A stretch of DNA of 64,000 nucleotides from Flammeovirgaceae bacterium. Its GTDB lineage: Bacteria; Bacteroidota; Bacteroidia; Cytophagales; Cyclobacteriaceae. How positions within the stretch are numbered: the stretch's first letter is position 1; each line of letters opens with the position of its first letter. Below the pieces are notes generated by a model. It made no database searches and was not told the origin of the DNA. It was given only the letters and a program-made list of their open reading frames with translations. The stretch lies in assembly GCA_016712035.1 (NCBI GenBank), contig JADJRT010000011.1, positions 15,995 through 79,994 on the forward strand, given 5' to 3'. Shown in pieces: positions 17,610 to 27,992 of the stretch. Made by a program: the position numbers and the translations under genes.

Positions 17610-19180
17610 TTAGCTCTTGCTTTGTGGTTCCTGCCATTGGATTCCAAATTGTCTGAAGAAATCCAGTGTGCTTTTAGGCGCATATCGGTTTTTAGTTACC
17701 GTCACCACCCCTTTATAAACTTCTCCAGCTATCTCGGCAATGTGCTCCCAATCTTTTCCACCTTTGAAGTCTCCCGCTTTTGTGTGTTGAAGTATGAAGA
17801 TGAAAGCAGTATCCGGATGTTCCTTTCGCATGTCCTTGTACTCATTGATCTTCAACCCCAAATCATTCACTGAATCAAGGATGATGAACTGATAATCCGA
17901 AAGATTAGGGTCTTGAAGGTTCTCAGCAAAATGCAGTCGTGCAGGTAACGGATTCAAAAACTCATTTACCTTTTTGGTCATCGTGGGTGATGCAAACTCT
18001 TCGGATGACACATAAAGAACATCTCCAAAATTCTCAGCCAGGTATTGAGCGAGCTTCAAAGGAAAATAGTCTTTCCATTATGTGGCTCTCCATGAAACAT
18101 CATTGTGAAGTTCTTAGCCGGATTTCCGAATAGGGAATGCCAGAACGAAAAGAAGCTAAGCAGGTCAAGTTTACGGTTTGCCATTTCCTCGGCAGTAAGA
18201 ACTCCACTCAATCCCTTGTTGTGAGAGCAAGCTCCACGACTTGCATCCGAATACGTCTTCCTTTTGCATGGCCTAAGTTTCTTTCCTCCGGTATCATAAA
18301 TCCTACCAACGCCATCTTTGCATCCACATGCTTTTACAATTCCTTCCAGGCCGTTCAACTCCGCTTTGGAAATTGAAATCTTGCTACTCGTCCTTTGTTT
18401 AAGGCTCTTGTAGATGGCATTGACCTTATCCGCGTAAGGGTCATCTTTTAAGATTTCCTTTTTTGCCACCAGGTTCTCCAGTTGTTTAAGAAAGCTGTTA
18501 ATCTTTTTCTCATCGTCTTGCCCCTGCAATCCGATAAACCGCTTGATGACCATAATGGAAGGATAGACCTTTTCACCTCCAGCAATGGCGACTAAGTGAT
18601 TCAGGTCCTTGTCATTAATGGCGAATGATTCTTCTCCCTTCATCTTGTTGTACGCCTGAACAAGCTTGTTCTGAATCATTTCTATTTCCTCCGCCAATGG
18701 CGAGGTTTTACGGATTAGCTTTTGAATGATGGACCGCTGCAAGGCCTTAATGAATGAAAGGATCGCATTAGGAGATTTCACCTTGTTGTGCAACCCAACA
18801 TACCTTTTGATGTATTTCACCTCCTCTCGGATATGCTCAACATGCTTTACGTGCTTGGGCTCTTTCTTCTCCTTTACTTTTTTAGGGGATGCCTTACGTT
18901 CTTTGCTTTTTTCGGTTGCCGGTTTCTTCTTTGGTTCCGAGGTAGCCTTCGCTTTAGTTGGCTGAGCTTCCTTTGGTTTCAAGGTTGAGGCGAAGTCGTT
19001 CAGCTTTTGAAAGTACAGGTCAATGACCTTTTTGATGCCTTCACTACTTTGATAGGTAGCCCAATTCGCTCCATTGGACGTGCTCTTCACCACCAGGTCA
19101 TGACCTTTCTGTAGCGTTTCCGGCAATGTGTTTACACCGATTCGCTCCACTTCAATAAAATAATTACTAGCCGTTATCAT
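17610..19180 (-). CDS. RecA-like P-loop ATPase with basic N-terminal region (frame-broken)
   Basis: The N-terminal frame (19180-18056) holds a Lys/Pro/Ala-rich linker (about residues 75-125), helical segments, a Cys-containing patch (KACGCKDGVGRIY, RPCKRKTYSDASRGACSH) and ends in Walker A GEPHNGKT. The next frame (18059-17610) continues immediately with the rest of the RecA fold: LKLAQYLAENFG, Walker B YQFIILDSVND, and a TAFIFILQHTKAG strand. One extra base in the short T-run near 18058 (AAA on the plus strand) restores a single protein of about 523 aa. Likely an ATPase acting on element DNA (RadA/DnaB-fold); exact role unknown. Its ATG overlaps the DarB-like stop as TAATG. Confidence 0.72.
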
Positions 19181-22100
19181 TACGCTGCAAAGTTTAATAG
19201 TTCTAATTCGAGTTCCAGAGCAAGGGCTTCAAGCTCCAATTGCTCCATTTGAGATTGTGATTGCTTTGGTAACATTACCATGATCGGTTTTGCCCTGGGT
19301 TCCCTTTTAGGAATTTCCCCTTTGATCAATTCGTACTGTGGAGGACTTAGCGAAACGCTGTCATTAAATTTTTCCTGCAATACCTGGACAAACTCGTCTA
19401 TTCTGTTTTCATCCACTGAAGCAGTCATACGATCCGAAATCTTTTCAAAGTTGTTACGGTCAACAATGTTCAAAAGATCAGGATCAAGGTAGGTGTCACC
19501 ACCTTTTGACCTAGCTGCGGAGACCACTAATTTGAATTTCCCTGGTTGCCTGAAAATGGAAACTCCATTTTTAGTGGTGATGCTTGACCCAATGGTCAAA
19601 GACCGAATGATTTTCATTGCCCTGGAAATGGGAACCACGGTCTTTTGCTGAACATCATTTTTAGGCTCCCAATATTCCGGCATCAGAATGCCTTTCTTGA
19701 TTCCACCATCAATGGTCGTGTAGCTCACCAGCTTTCCTTTAAAGGCACTGAATGCCTGGAGCACATTTCCAGTAATGATGTGGCGAATCTTTCTGTCTAC
19801 GGTACTCTCTTTAATAGAAGCTTCCCACTTGGCTAATAGCGATTCCTTGTCCAGGTGTGGTAATCCAACACTGGCTCCGATAATGGCCCGAACATCTTGT
19901 GCATAGCTCGCAGGAATAGCTATGTACTTATTGCTACTTGCCAGGGCAAATCGTAATCTCATAGAGCTTGGTGCATAGGGATTCTTCTTTTTCCTGTCGA
20001 TGATGAATCCCAGGAAAACGGCAGGCGCTAACTCCTGGCCGCCATCATAGCTATTGACCGGATAGCTAAGATTTCGTCCCACATAGAAAGATTCAAAAAT
20101 TGATTCGAGGTACTGCCTTCGATTATTGAAAGACCGTTTAATCTTTTCTTCGGAATCAGCCATTGCTTTATGTAACTCATTCGTCCTGGCTTTGATGACT
20201 TCCTGTGCTTCTTCAGAAGCTCCTTTTTCAACTAACTTTTGAATCTTCTTCTCTTGTGGAATCTTGTGGATCAGATCTTCATAGTAGGAAACGTTCTCTG
20301 CGACTTCACGATTAAGTTGTTCTTTCATGTAACCCTCATACTCCAACTTCACTTCCTTTTGCAATTCTCTTCCATCTTTACCTTGAAGTGATTCGACCAG
20401 GAGATTGTTTAGCTCCTGGCGTGAGAATGGTTTCTTCAAAACGTTCGCCATTACTGTTTCCAAAATGCTGTCATCGCCAAACTCACTTGTTCCACCTTTG
20501 CCCACGATAACAGCCCTGGAAGATTGAGTTTCCGTTTGGAGATCCATTGCCTCTACTTCAAGGTCATACTCACCGATCTGCTTGAGATACTCTACATACT
20601 CGTTGTATCGGTTGGATATTTCGTTGTAAAAATCTTGCTGCATGGCTGTGGAAAGCACAGCTACTCTTCCTGAAACTCGATGGGCTGCATCCTCCAGTTC
20701 TGCTCCATCTACTTCTCGTGTTGCCAGACCCAAGGGATCATCCAATAAAGTGTTAACCTCCAAATTCTCTTTTAAATACTCCGCGACAATGCGGTCTCCA
20801 TACTTGTTAAGAAAATCAGGAACGTCCAGAATCTTTGTCGATGATTTCTGATTGGACGTGGTATTCGCATCCAGAGATTTCAGTTTCTTCTGAAGCATCA
20901 TCATCAATCGCTTCTCAGCGGGAATCGCAGAGTTTACATAATCGTAGATCGGTTTGTAAATCTGTCCGGTGCGGTTTATCCGGCCTCGTTTCTGAACCTC
21001 GGTGTTAATGTCAAGCTCCGCTTGCAATACAATCATGACTCGTTGCTTCACTTTTTCCTTGACAACCTTTGGAGTGATGATGGCGTGTGCCGATGCCCCG
21101 GTACTTCCTGACTGATTGATAAGCAAAACATCTACTTCGTTATTATTAAACTGACGAAATGCATCATTGGTATTAACTCGCTTACGAGTCATGATGAGAG
21201 CCTTGTTGGTCTTCGGATTGATTTGAAGCTCGTACTTGCGACCAGTAACTTCGGCCACTTTGTATCCTGCTTCCGTAATCTTTCGGACAATCACATCAAT
21301 GGGAGAAATAGTAATTCCGGTTGAAGCTTCTCTGATTCGATCACCTATTCTTAAATACTCAGCTTGTGCCTCCAGGGGAAAATCGGAGATTTCAAATTTT
21401 TTGAAAATCTTCTCACCATCGGTATCTGTTTCCGTATAGCGCAGAACTCCATCAAGTCCTTTTTGAAGTACCAATGAAAAGTCTGCATTGATCGTGTCAC
21501 CATCGGTAACAGCTAGGCCGGCCTCATTCTCCATTTGTTCAATAAAGCTTCCCATAGTACTCGCGAAAGCGATTACCGGTTTCCTACCTTCCTTCAATCG
21601 TGCAATGGCTCGTTCAGCAACGGCTTCTGCCTTAATGCTGAAAAGCATTTGGTTAATCACGTTGAAGACCTTGGAGAAATATGGGAGGTTATCGACTCCA
21701 GCTTGTGAAGTGCCTTCCCGAATTTCCACTTGTTTTCCTTCAGCTACTGCGATGTCATCCAACTCATCGACAATCTCATCCACATAGGTTGTCTGAAATT
21801 TGATGATGTCACGAATAATCGAGGTAACGTTATCAGCAATGGCTCTATGCTCCTGCTCTTTTTGTTCGAGTGTGATGTAGTTCACTTCAACGCCTTCGAA
21901 AGAGCGCTCCCTTCGAACCATCTGGCCTTCGGCTACAAGTTGACTTGCCAGGATTTCTTGCAAAGCCACTCCACCTTTGGTGATCGCTTCAATCAAAGCA
22001 TCTCTGGTCATGCTCGCATCACGAATGGATGTCTTCATCGCATAGATGGGCATGTTATCAGGACGCTTGGCGAAGGTGGCTGAAAGGAATACTACACCTC

Positions 22101-23847
22101 TTGTCTTGGACAAAGCAGATTGCATAAAGTTTCCTGTATTGCCAGAACCGGATGAATTGTGAGCTTCATCCATGATGACGATGTTATCGTCTGCTATTGC
22201 ATTGAGGAAAGCAGGTTTCGTTGGCTTCTTTTCCGGAGAGTTGAATTGCGAATAAGTAGCTACCACAAAATGAAAGTTTCGCGGTACACGTTGTCCTTCA
22301 AAAATCCTGTTTTGGTCTGCGGCTGGAAGTGCCTGGTAAATGATGTTTCCATCCTCATCCTTGATGTCGGTTTTACTCTCACGACCATTGACAATAAAAG
22401 GGATAAGGTGTGAAGAGCCAATGGCTGACAAATCGCGATAGATGTCAGAGAACAGGTTTGCCTTTTCGGTAATGAAGATTGGCTGAACTCCTTGTTCCAC
22501 TGCATAGCGGATGATAGAGGCAGCAATGCGTCCTTTACCAATTCCGGTTTGGTCTCCAATGATCATTCCAACACCTCTTTCCTCGATGTTGTAAACTGAC
22601 ATGGCGACCGCATCAATCTGTTCGGCTGATAAAGCTTTGCACAACTCAACATTGGTTCGGTAGTTGAGTTTGATTCGAACATACTCGTCAATATCTCCTC
22701 CTACGGCTTCCTTTATTCGTTGTAAAGCACTGTGGGTTTCAAATCCCATTGAATCAGGTACAACTGTATTGAGGACAAAGCAACTACTTGATGCGGGTAC
22801 GTAGGGCATGCCAAGTTCATCAAAGCTCATCAGTTCAAGTTCCAGGGCAAGAGCCTGGGCTTCTAATTCTAGTTTTGTCATTTTAAATTCTTGTCTTGGC
22901 GATGTTACACTCATAATGCGTTCATACAGTTCTTCAAAGGAATCCACAACCTTATCTCGCTCTTCGTCTTTTAATGGAGCTGCGCCAGAAGGTTGTGACT
23001 TGCGGCCATCAATAAGCATCAATCGTGTATCGAAAGAGGTGCCTTGTCGGGAATAGAGTTTTTTACCATCAATGGGAATGATGTCAACTACATGGTATCG
23101 GCTAAAGAGATAATTAAAGAAGAAGCGGTTCTTACCTTTTTGAACTCTTCCTTTCTTATCATACCGTGTATGTCCTCCTATAATGATTGCGGCTTTGCCA
23201 TTATCCTTCATGCAATCCAGTGCGCGTAGTGCCATGAGATGATCGAGGACTTCAATATTGAACATCTCGTATTTTACCTCTCGCTCTAAAAGCCCGAAAG
23301 GAGGATTTGCTAAGATGGCGTCAAACTTCTTTTCAAATCCTTTGAATGCTTGTGTGGCATCTTGCTTTAACACTTGACGATAGCCTTGATCAAGAAGATT
23401 TGATCTTCTTAAATCGTCAATTTCATTGACAATAACCCTGGAAGGGTGTGCTGCTACGGTAAGAAGTCCATTTCCGGCAGAAGGCTCAAAAACTGAAATG
23501 TTCTGGTCTGCATTGGTGGAAGATTCCAGCCAGAAAGAAATTGGGGTCGGAGTACTGTATTGTTGCAATAACATACTCTGACTTGTGCGATGAGAAATGT
23601 TAACCTGGCTTCGGTAAAGCTCAACAATGCTCCAATATTTTTCCTCGACAGTTAAAGATGAAAGTGAGATACTTCTTGCCTTTAGAACGATGGCCAGTTC
23701 CGTGTATTCCTTTACTTCCGATTTATCAGTAATACCGTAGGATGATGCAATGCGCTCAATAGATTTTTTATTGTGCCGCTTCTTTACATCCAGTTCGTTG
23801 CGAACGTGCTGGAGAAATTGTGCTTTTATGATTGTTTCGTCCTTCAC
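19180..23847 (-). CDS. DarB-like N6-methyltransferase plus strawberry-notch helicase
   Basis: About 1555 aa, intact. An N-terminal Rossmann methyltransferase (about residues 95-290) has VFEPSAGNGLLT and the adenine-methylase motif ILANPPFG. A SNO-type SF2 helicase follows: Walker A GDQTGIGKGR, DEAH in VIMDEAHNSSGSGNTG, LSATFAKRP, then the second lobe with LLINQSGSTGASAHAI and VQKRGRINRTGQ. The long C-terminal region is not assignable. The same layout occurs in phage P1 DarB, which protects injected DNA from type I restriction, so anti-restriction or DNA handling is the best guess. Start chosen at GTG 23847; the longer frame starts at a TTG upstream of the apparent -7 box. Confidence 0.82.
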   Translation of the reverse strand: MKDETIIKAQFLQHVRNELDVKKRHNKKSIERIASSYGITDKSEVKEYTELAIVLKARSISLSSLTVEEKYWSIVELYRSQVNISHRTSQSMLLQQYSTPTPISFWLESSTNADQNISVFEPSAGNGLLTVAAHPSRVIVNEIDDLRRSNLLDQGYRQVLKQDATQAFKGFEKKFDAILANPPFGLLEREVKYEMFNIEVLDHLMALRALDCMKDNGKAAIIIGGHTRYDKKGRVQKGKNRFFFNYLFSRYHVVDIIPIDGKKLYSRQGTSFDTRLMLIDGRKSQPSGAAPLKDEERDKVVDSFEELYERIMSVTSPRQEFKMTKLELEAQALALELELMSFDELGMPYVPASSSCFVLNTVVPDSMGFETHSALQRIKEAVGGDIDEYVRIKLNYRTNVELCKALSAEQIDAVAMSVYNIEERGVGMIIGDQTGIGKGRIAASIIRYAVEQGVQPIFITEKANLFSDIYRDLSAIGSSHLIPFIVNGRESKTDIKDEDGNIIYQALPAADQNRIFEGQRVPRNFHFVVATYSQFNSPEKKPTKPAFLNAIADDNIVIMDEAHNSSGSGNTGNFMQSALSKTRGVVFLSATFAKRPDNMPIYAMKTSIRDASMTRDALIEAITKGGVALQEILASQLVAEGQMVRRERSFEGVEVNYITLEQKEQEHRAIADNVTSIIRDIIKFQTTYVDEIVDELDDIAVAEGKQVEIREGTSQAGVDNLPYFSKVFNVINQMLFSIKAEAVAERAIARLKEGRKPVIAFASTMGSFIEQMENEAGLAVTDGDTINADFSLVLQKGLDGVLRYTETDTDGEKIFKKFEISDFPLEAQAEYLRIGDRIREASTGITISPIDVIVRKITEAGYKVAEVTGRKYELQINPKTNKALIMTRKRVNTNDAFRQFNNNEVDVLLINQSGSTGASAHAIITPKVVKEKVKQRVMIVLQAELDINTEVQKRGRINRTGQIYKPIYDYVNSAIPAEKRLMMMLQKKLKSLDANTTSNQKSSTKILDVPDFLNKYGDRIVAEYLKENLEVNTLLDDPLGLATREVDGAELEDAAHRVSGRVAVLSTAMQQDFYNEISNRYNEYVEYLKQIGEYDLEVEAMDLQTETQSSRAVIVGKGGTSEFGDDSILETVMANVLKKPFSRQELNNLLVESLQGKDGRELQKEVKLEYEGYMKEQLNREVAENVSYYEDLIHKIPQEKKIQKLVEKGASEEAQEVIKARTNELHKAMADSEEKIKRSFNNRRQYLESIFESFYVGRNLSYPVNSYDGGQELAPAVFLGFIIDRKKKNPYAPSSMRLRFALASSNKYIAIPASYAQDVRAIIGASVGLPHLDKESLLAKWEASIKESTVDRKIRHIITGNVLQAFSAFKGKLVSYTTIDGGIKKGILMPEYWEPKNDVQQKTVVPISRAMKIIRSLTIGSSITTKNGVSIFRQPGKFKLVVSAARSKGGDTYLDPDLLNIVDRNNFEKISDRMTASVDENRIDEFVQVLQEKFNDSVSLSPPQYELIKGEIPKREPRAKPIMVMLPKQSQSQMEQLELEALALELELELLNFAA

Positions 23848-23852
23848 TTCGC

Positions 23853-23945
23853 CAAATGTAGAGTAAGGCAAAAGTGATGGTTAAGGATAGTTAATGATTG
23901 CAAACGACTGTGAAAGACTTTAAAAGATTATTCAGGATTTAGAAT
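23853..23945 (-). promoter_or_regulatory. Promoter with seven in-phase 10-bp repeats (array A)
   Basis: On the plus strand seven consecutive decamers begin GAT or GAC at exact 10-bp steps (23876, 23886, 23896, 23906, 23916, 23926, 23936), for example GATGGTTAAG, GATAGTTAAT, GACTGTGAAA. In the transcribed direction the consensus is nTTnACAATC. The array ends 15 bp before TACATTTG (minus strand, 23860-23853), a perfect Bacteroidota -7 box, and the GTG start is only 5 bp further. No -33 TTTG is present at the normal distance, so the array probably binds an activator or a repressor on one face of the helix. Confidence 0.7.
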
Positions 23946-24018
23946 CAAAGATCAGGAATAAGAAAGTAAATGGTAGCCAGAATCTATGGCGATTTTGAAG
24001 CTAAGGGTGCTGCTGTGT

Positions 24019-26021
24019 TTAACTTACTATCCAATCTTTAGGAATCAATGCTTTGTCATTTCTCCATTCATCCACTAAGTGAATATTTGAAACACCTTGC
24101 CATGTAATTTCTGGCGCATGTTCTACAATTATGATTTGAAATTTTCCCTTCGTTCTAGCTATACAATCAGAGCTTACTTCGAAAATTTTTCTCGTTTGAT
24201 TGAAGTCATCATTTGTAGAAGCAAGTTCACTAAACGTTCTTATTTCCTCTGCTTGAGGAACATCCTTGGGAAAATAGACTTGACTAGGTTGGTCAATTAG
24301 AAGAAAAGATGGTACAAAATTATGTTTTAGAGATAGAAAATGCTCATGCAATGCGAACATCACTGATAAATGGTAACCCATCCAATTTGCACCACTACCA
24401 ACTTCCCATAAGTAATCTGAGCGACTTGAAGTTGGAGATGCAATTTTAAGAGTTAGGTTAACTATGTCAAGTTCTACTCCATCGTTCTTTCTATCTATGT
24501 CAAGCAATGAGACATAATGTGAAATTAGAACAGATATTCTGGATAAAATATTTTTTAAGCTATGCCTAGACTTAATTTCCTGAAGTTTTTCATTTTTCTC
24601 GTCTATTTGTTCTTGCAGTTCCTTTATCCGTAAGTCGAGAGTGCTGTCCATTTTCGTTAAGCTAACATTCTCCAATGCTTGCTCAAGACGCCCTATAAAC
24701 TTGTAGAGTTCTTCGATAGTTTGACGCTCATTGTTTTCCTCCGCTGACTTATTGTAAATTTCCCTTAAAATGTCTCTGTTCTCATTAAGTTTTGTTTCCA
24801 AATCCCTAATTTCACTTCTAATGTCAGCAATTTCTCTATCTAGGTTTATATCTTTTGTATTGATGGTTTGAGAAATAGATTCTAACGCCCTATTATAAAC
24901 ATCAAGAGATTCAATTTGCTTTTGGGCTGCTTCATTCTTTGACTCGCAAAAAGGCAATACTCGTGATTGATTTTTTCTTTAAACCAACTAACTGGTTCTA
25001 ATCTTTTTTGGTGTGTTACAACAGTCTCTTTGTATTGGGTTGTAGATGCATTTAGACTTTGAAGTTTTGTCAATCTTATTTTACGGCTCGCTATTTCACT
25101 TTGCAGAGTTCTTTCAAGAGAGTTTAGATCTAATTGTAGCTGAACGTCTTTTTCACTTGTTCCAGTTTGATAAACTGGAATAGGGCTTGCATTAAAGTCG
25201 CTAATTACTAAATTCAGATAAAACAAATATTGCTTCGCATCAAAATTCTGGCTGGCATCGGGGATACTTTTCAATAAACCTAATTGAATCGCTCTGTTGA
25301 AGTGAGCTTTCAAATCATTTTTCCAACTCTCAACAGCTTGCTTCTTTGTTGCTAACTCAGATTGCAATTTCTTAAAAGAAACCTCAAGTTCCTTTATTTC
25401 CCTTTCAATATTCAAGGCTTCATTAGTTATAGCACCAATAAACAAAGGAAATATTGATTTCAATTTTTGCTGATGTTCATAAGTATCAGCTTTGTAAAAA
25501 AGGACATAAGGATTTGCCACAATATGCTGTGGTTGAAATTGAAATGCACTGGTGTCTCTAAAACTTGCTGAACCTCCAAAACCATTTCTTGGATTATCCA
25601 AATCAATTCTTTCAGTTGATAGTCCCGAAAGTTGATTTAATCTGTTTATTACTTGTTCACGGTTTGCTTGATGATTCTCTGCGTTTGTTATTTTGTCAAT
25701 GTCAATTGGTTCTGAAGATTCAACCATTATCATTTTGTCGGTTGAAATTTTATCTCCTGGCTCTTTTCTTAAAATTAACAACTCAGTTTTTTCCGCTATG
25801 ACATGAACCCCAAACCAATCAGTGAGATCTCTGATGTATCCAACAGGAATAGAGCATTTTTCACTACCAAGACAGTAGTCAATTACATGGACCAGAGCTG
25901 ATTTCCCCTTATGACTTTCTCCAGTAATTACATTGACTTTCTCCAGCTCAAAAGAAATGATTCTTTTATCCTTACTTTTATCTTTAGGGTATAGGACAAT
26001 ATTTTTGATTTTAAGTTTCAT
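24019..26021 (-). CDS. DUF3732 SMC/RecN-like ATPase of an ABC-3C system (frame-broken)
   Basis: The N-terminal frame (26021-24882) has KINVITGESHKGKSALVHVIDYCLG-type Walker A (GESHKGKSA) followed by a coiled coil; the C-terminal frame (24957-24019) continues the coiled coil and ends with Walker B FLLIDQPSQVYFP. One base added at the GG at 24954-24955 joins them and creates EYCPFCESK, a CxxC at the middle of the coiled coil, like a zinc hook. About 665 aa. DUF3732 ATPases are the large component of three-component ABC-type anti-phage systems. The gene order effector, middle component, ATPase with tight spacing fits that family. Confidence 0.78.
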
Positions 26022-26022
26022 C

Positions 26023-26507
26023 CTAGAATTTGATTTTCAAATTGATACAGATTTGTTCAAAAGGAAGAGAAGCGAACCAAAATCCCAATCTATCAGCTCC
26101 ACGAATAATTGTTTGAATTTCATGATTGTATTGTTGCTTACCCACTTTGGTGTCTATAGGTAAAATTTCATTCAATTCTTTATTGTATGTCAGAATTTTG
26201 GATTGGTAAGCAAGATTTAAAGACCTGAAAGTTTGTTCTGCCATGCTTTCCATTCTTTTCTGTAACCCAGCTGGCAATCCTCTGTATTCTGTTGTTAACT
26301 TAAAAGAAACCACCCTTGAATTTTCGTTTCACTATTTCCTCTAAAGTCTGTTCATGAAATACCAATGGTAAAACTGGCATTACCGATGCCAAACTTGGGC
26401 CTTTCAAATTATTTTGTTCCTTGAAATACCTGTCACAGAACTCGTGCAATGCTAATGCACCGATTCCAATGTTTTTGAATTATATCGTGCTCAATTAATT
26501 TATTCAT
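26023..26507 (-). CDS. ABC-3C middle component (two frame breaks)
   Basis: Read in three successive frames: MNKLIEHDIIQ from ATG 26507, then NIGIGALALHEFCDRYFKEQ ... MPVLPLVFHEQTLEEIVKRKFKGG, then (from 26313) SFKLTTEYRGLPAGLQKRMESMAEQTFRSLNLAY. Together about 160 aa with the usual middle-component pattern (IGALALHEF, LPLVFHE, LQxRMExM, TxxSLNLA). Breaks lie near 26475 and 26312. The ATG overlaps the end of the upstream effector frame; its stop is next to the ATPase start. Bridges effector and ATPase in ABC-3C systems. Confidence 0.65.
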
Positions 26508-27693
26508 TCTTTTGGAAGGTATTTTTCCCAATCGGATGCCAACCGATTTCGGGTATATCTGCTAATCAATGGAATGTTCCTTTTGTCAAATAAGAGTTTG
26601 TAGCAAATCCCCTTAAAGTTGAAATGTATCCGCTGATTGTTGAATCATATATTTCAAAGGCTAATTCTGCCATTTCAACTTCACTAATCTCCATTCTTAA
26701 CGATGCCCGTTTGCGTCTAAATGCTTCTTTCCATCTTTCTTTGCATGCTTCATCCATTTCACTCAAATCCTCTCTGTCAAGATCACCTCTTAATGTCAAT
26801 CGTGTTCTTTCAGATTCAGAACATAGAAAATCATCTATCGCATCTAATAGTATTTCGTTTTTATCTGGATGCTCGATAAGCTCCAATTGTTTTACAAATG
26901 TTCTATTAGCTGCTGTATCTCTCTCAACTTTATTTATAGAACTTTGCACAAAGCTTTTTATCTTAAAAATAAGCCTATCATCTGTTTCCTTTTTTACTGC
27001 TTTTTCAAATCGGTTATTGAAATCTGACTTTTAATTATTGGTGCTTGTCCTTTTTCAAGTTGTTTCAATATTGACTGATTTAGCCAACCTCTTAAAGATT
27101 CAATTACATTGTCTTTTATGTTATCAGTTAAAGAAAGTGCTTCTGCAATCTCTGTTGTTCTCGTTTCATAAGTATTTTCTTCAATTACCCTTAATCTGTG
27201 GAATTAACTGCCTTAATATCTCCCCCTCTGCTATAACCGATTCGATTATCTCTTTTATGCCTAGCGGAGGTAGAGTAGCTGCGGACTTCAGCAGCAAAAG
27301 CACAGAGGCAATTTCCTCGTCCTTTTTAGCTGCTGCGATTTTATTTATAAGAGAATTCTTGTCAAGTTTTTTATTAGTTACACAAACAAGTCTTGTAGTC
27401 TCAATTTTTAGAGTTCCAGCCTTTATTTCAGTTATCCAAATCATTAATGTATTCCATAGATCTTTGCTTCTATCTTTGAAAGGTTGTCCTTCTGCTTGAA
27501 TACTGCTTTTATCTTGTTCTCTATAAATCACATTGTTGTTATCATCGACAGCTGCAACGTCATCTACCAATTCAATCGAAACAGATTCTTTGCTTTTACA
27601 CGAACAAAGTAATACTAATGCTCTGTCAGGTTGAAATAGGTAACCTGCCATTTGTCCTGGAGCTGTATGCGTATTATCAATTACCAAAGCCAA
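26500..27693 (-). pseudogene. ABC-3C effector/CTD component (two frameshifts and one in-frame TGA)
   Basis: The N-terminal part (27693-27181) shows AGQMAGYLFQPDRALVLL, SVSIELVDDVAAVDD, REQDKSS, PFKDRSKDLWNTLMIWI, the pattern of the dsDNA-nuclease-like/Cap4-type N-terminal domain of ABC-3C effectors. A second frame reads RVIEENTYETRTTEIAEALS ... RGWLNQSILKQLEKGQAPIIK, and a third (from about 27031) SDFNNRFEKAVKK ... VKQLELIEHPDKNEILLDAIDDFL, the ABC-3C C-terminal domain. At 26566-26568 an in-frame TGA interrupts, but the same frame continues LADIPEIGWHPIGK and ends at TAA 26500-26502, overlapping the next gene. Frame breaks near 27195 and in the T-run 27029-27032. Confidence 0.68.
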
Positions 27694-27741
27694 TGATTAT
27701 AGTAAATTTTGTGTTGCTCTGTCAATTTCGGGACTTGTTGC

Positions 27742-27847
27742 CAACGTGAGTGTCTAAGCAGTTACCGGTTTAGGGGAGGGCTTGAAAATGGAGCGAAGCG
27801 AATGTCAAGCCCGACCTATACGTCACTGTCCCACGACACCGAACGTT
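27742..27847. other. attC-like imperfect palindrome
   Basis: A 106-bp imperfect inverted repeat bounded by CAACGT on the left and ACGTT on the right, with inner arms TAGGGGAGGGCTTGA and TCAAGCCCGACCTA around a loop with TGGAGCGAAGCGA. Length and architecture resemble integron attC sites, but the outer R boxes do not match RYYYAAC/GTTRRRY exactly. No integron integrase is visible. It lies between the ABC-3C effector start and the end of the unknown minus-strand gene. Confidence 0.35.
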
Positions 27848-27992
27848 ATTTGAAGACTAAAACTACAAATTTACTTTGAACCTCGCCATTGATTAAGCCA
27901 TTGCTGGCAATAGTAGGGCTCTTGTCCACACTTTCTTCGAAGCCTAATCTATTCTGCCATGTGTACAACCCTTGTCAAGGGCAAGTAACATC

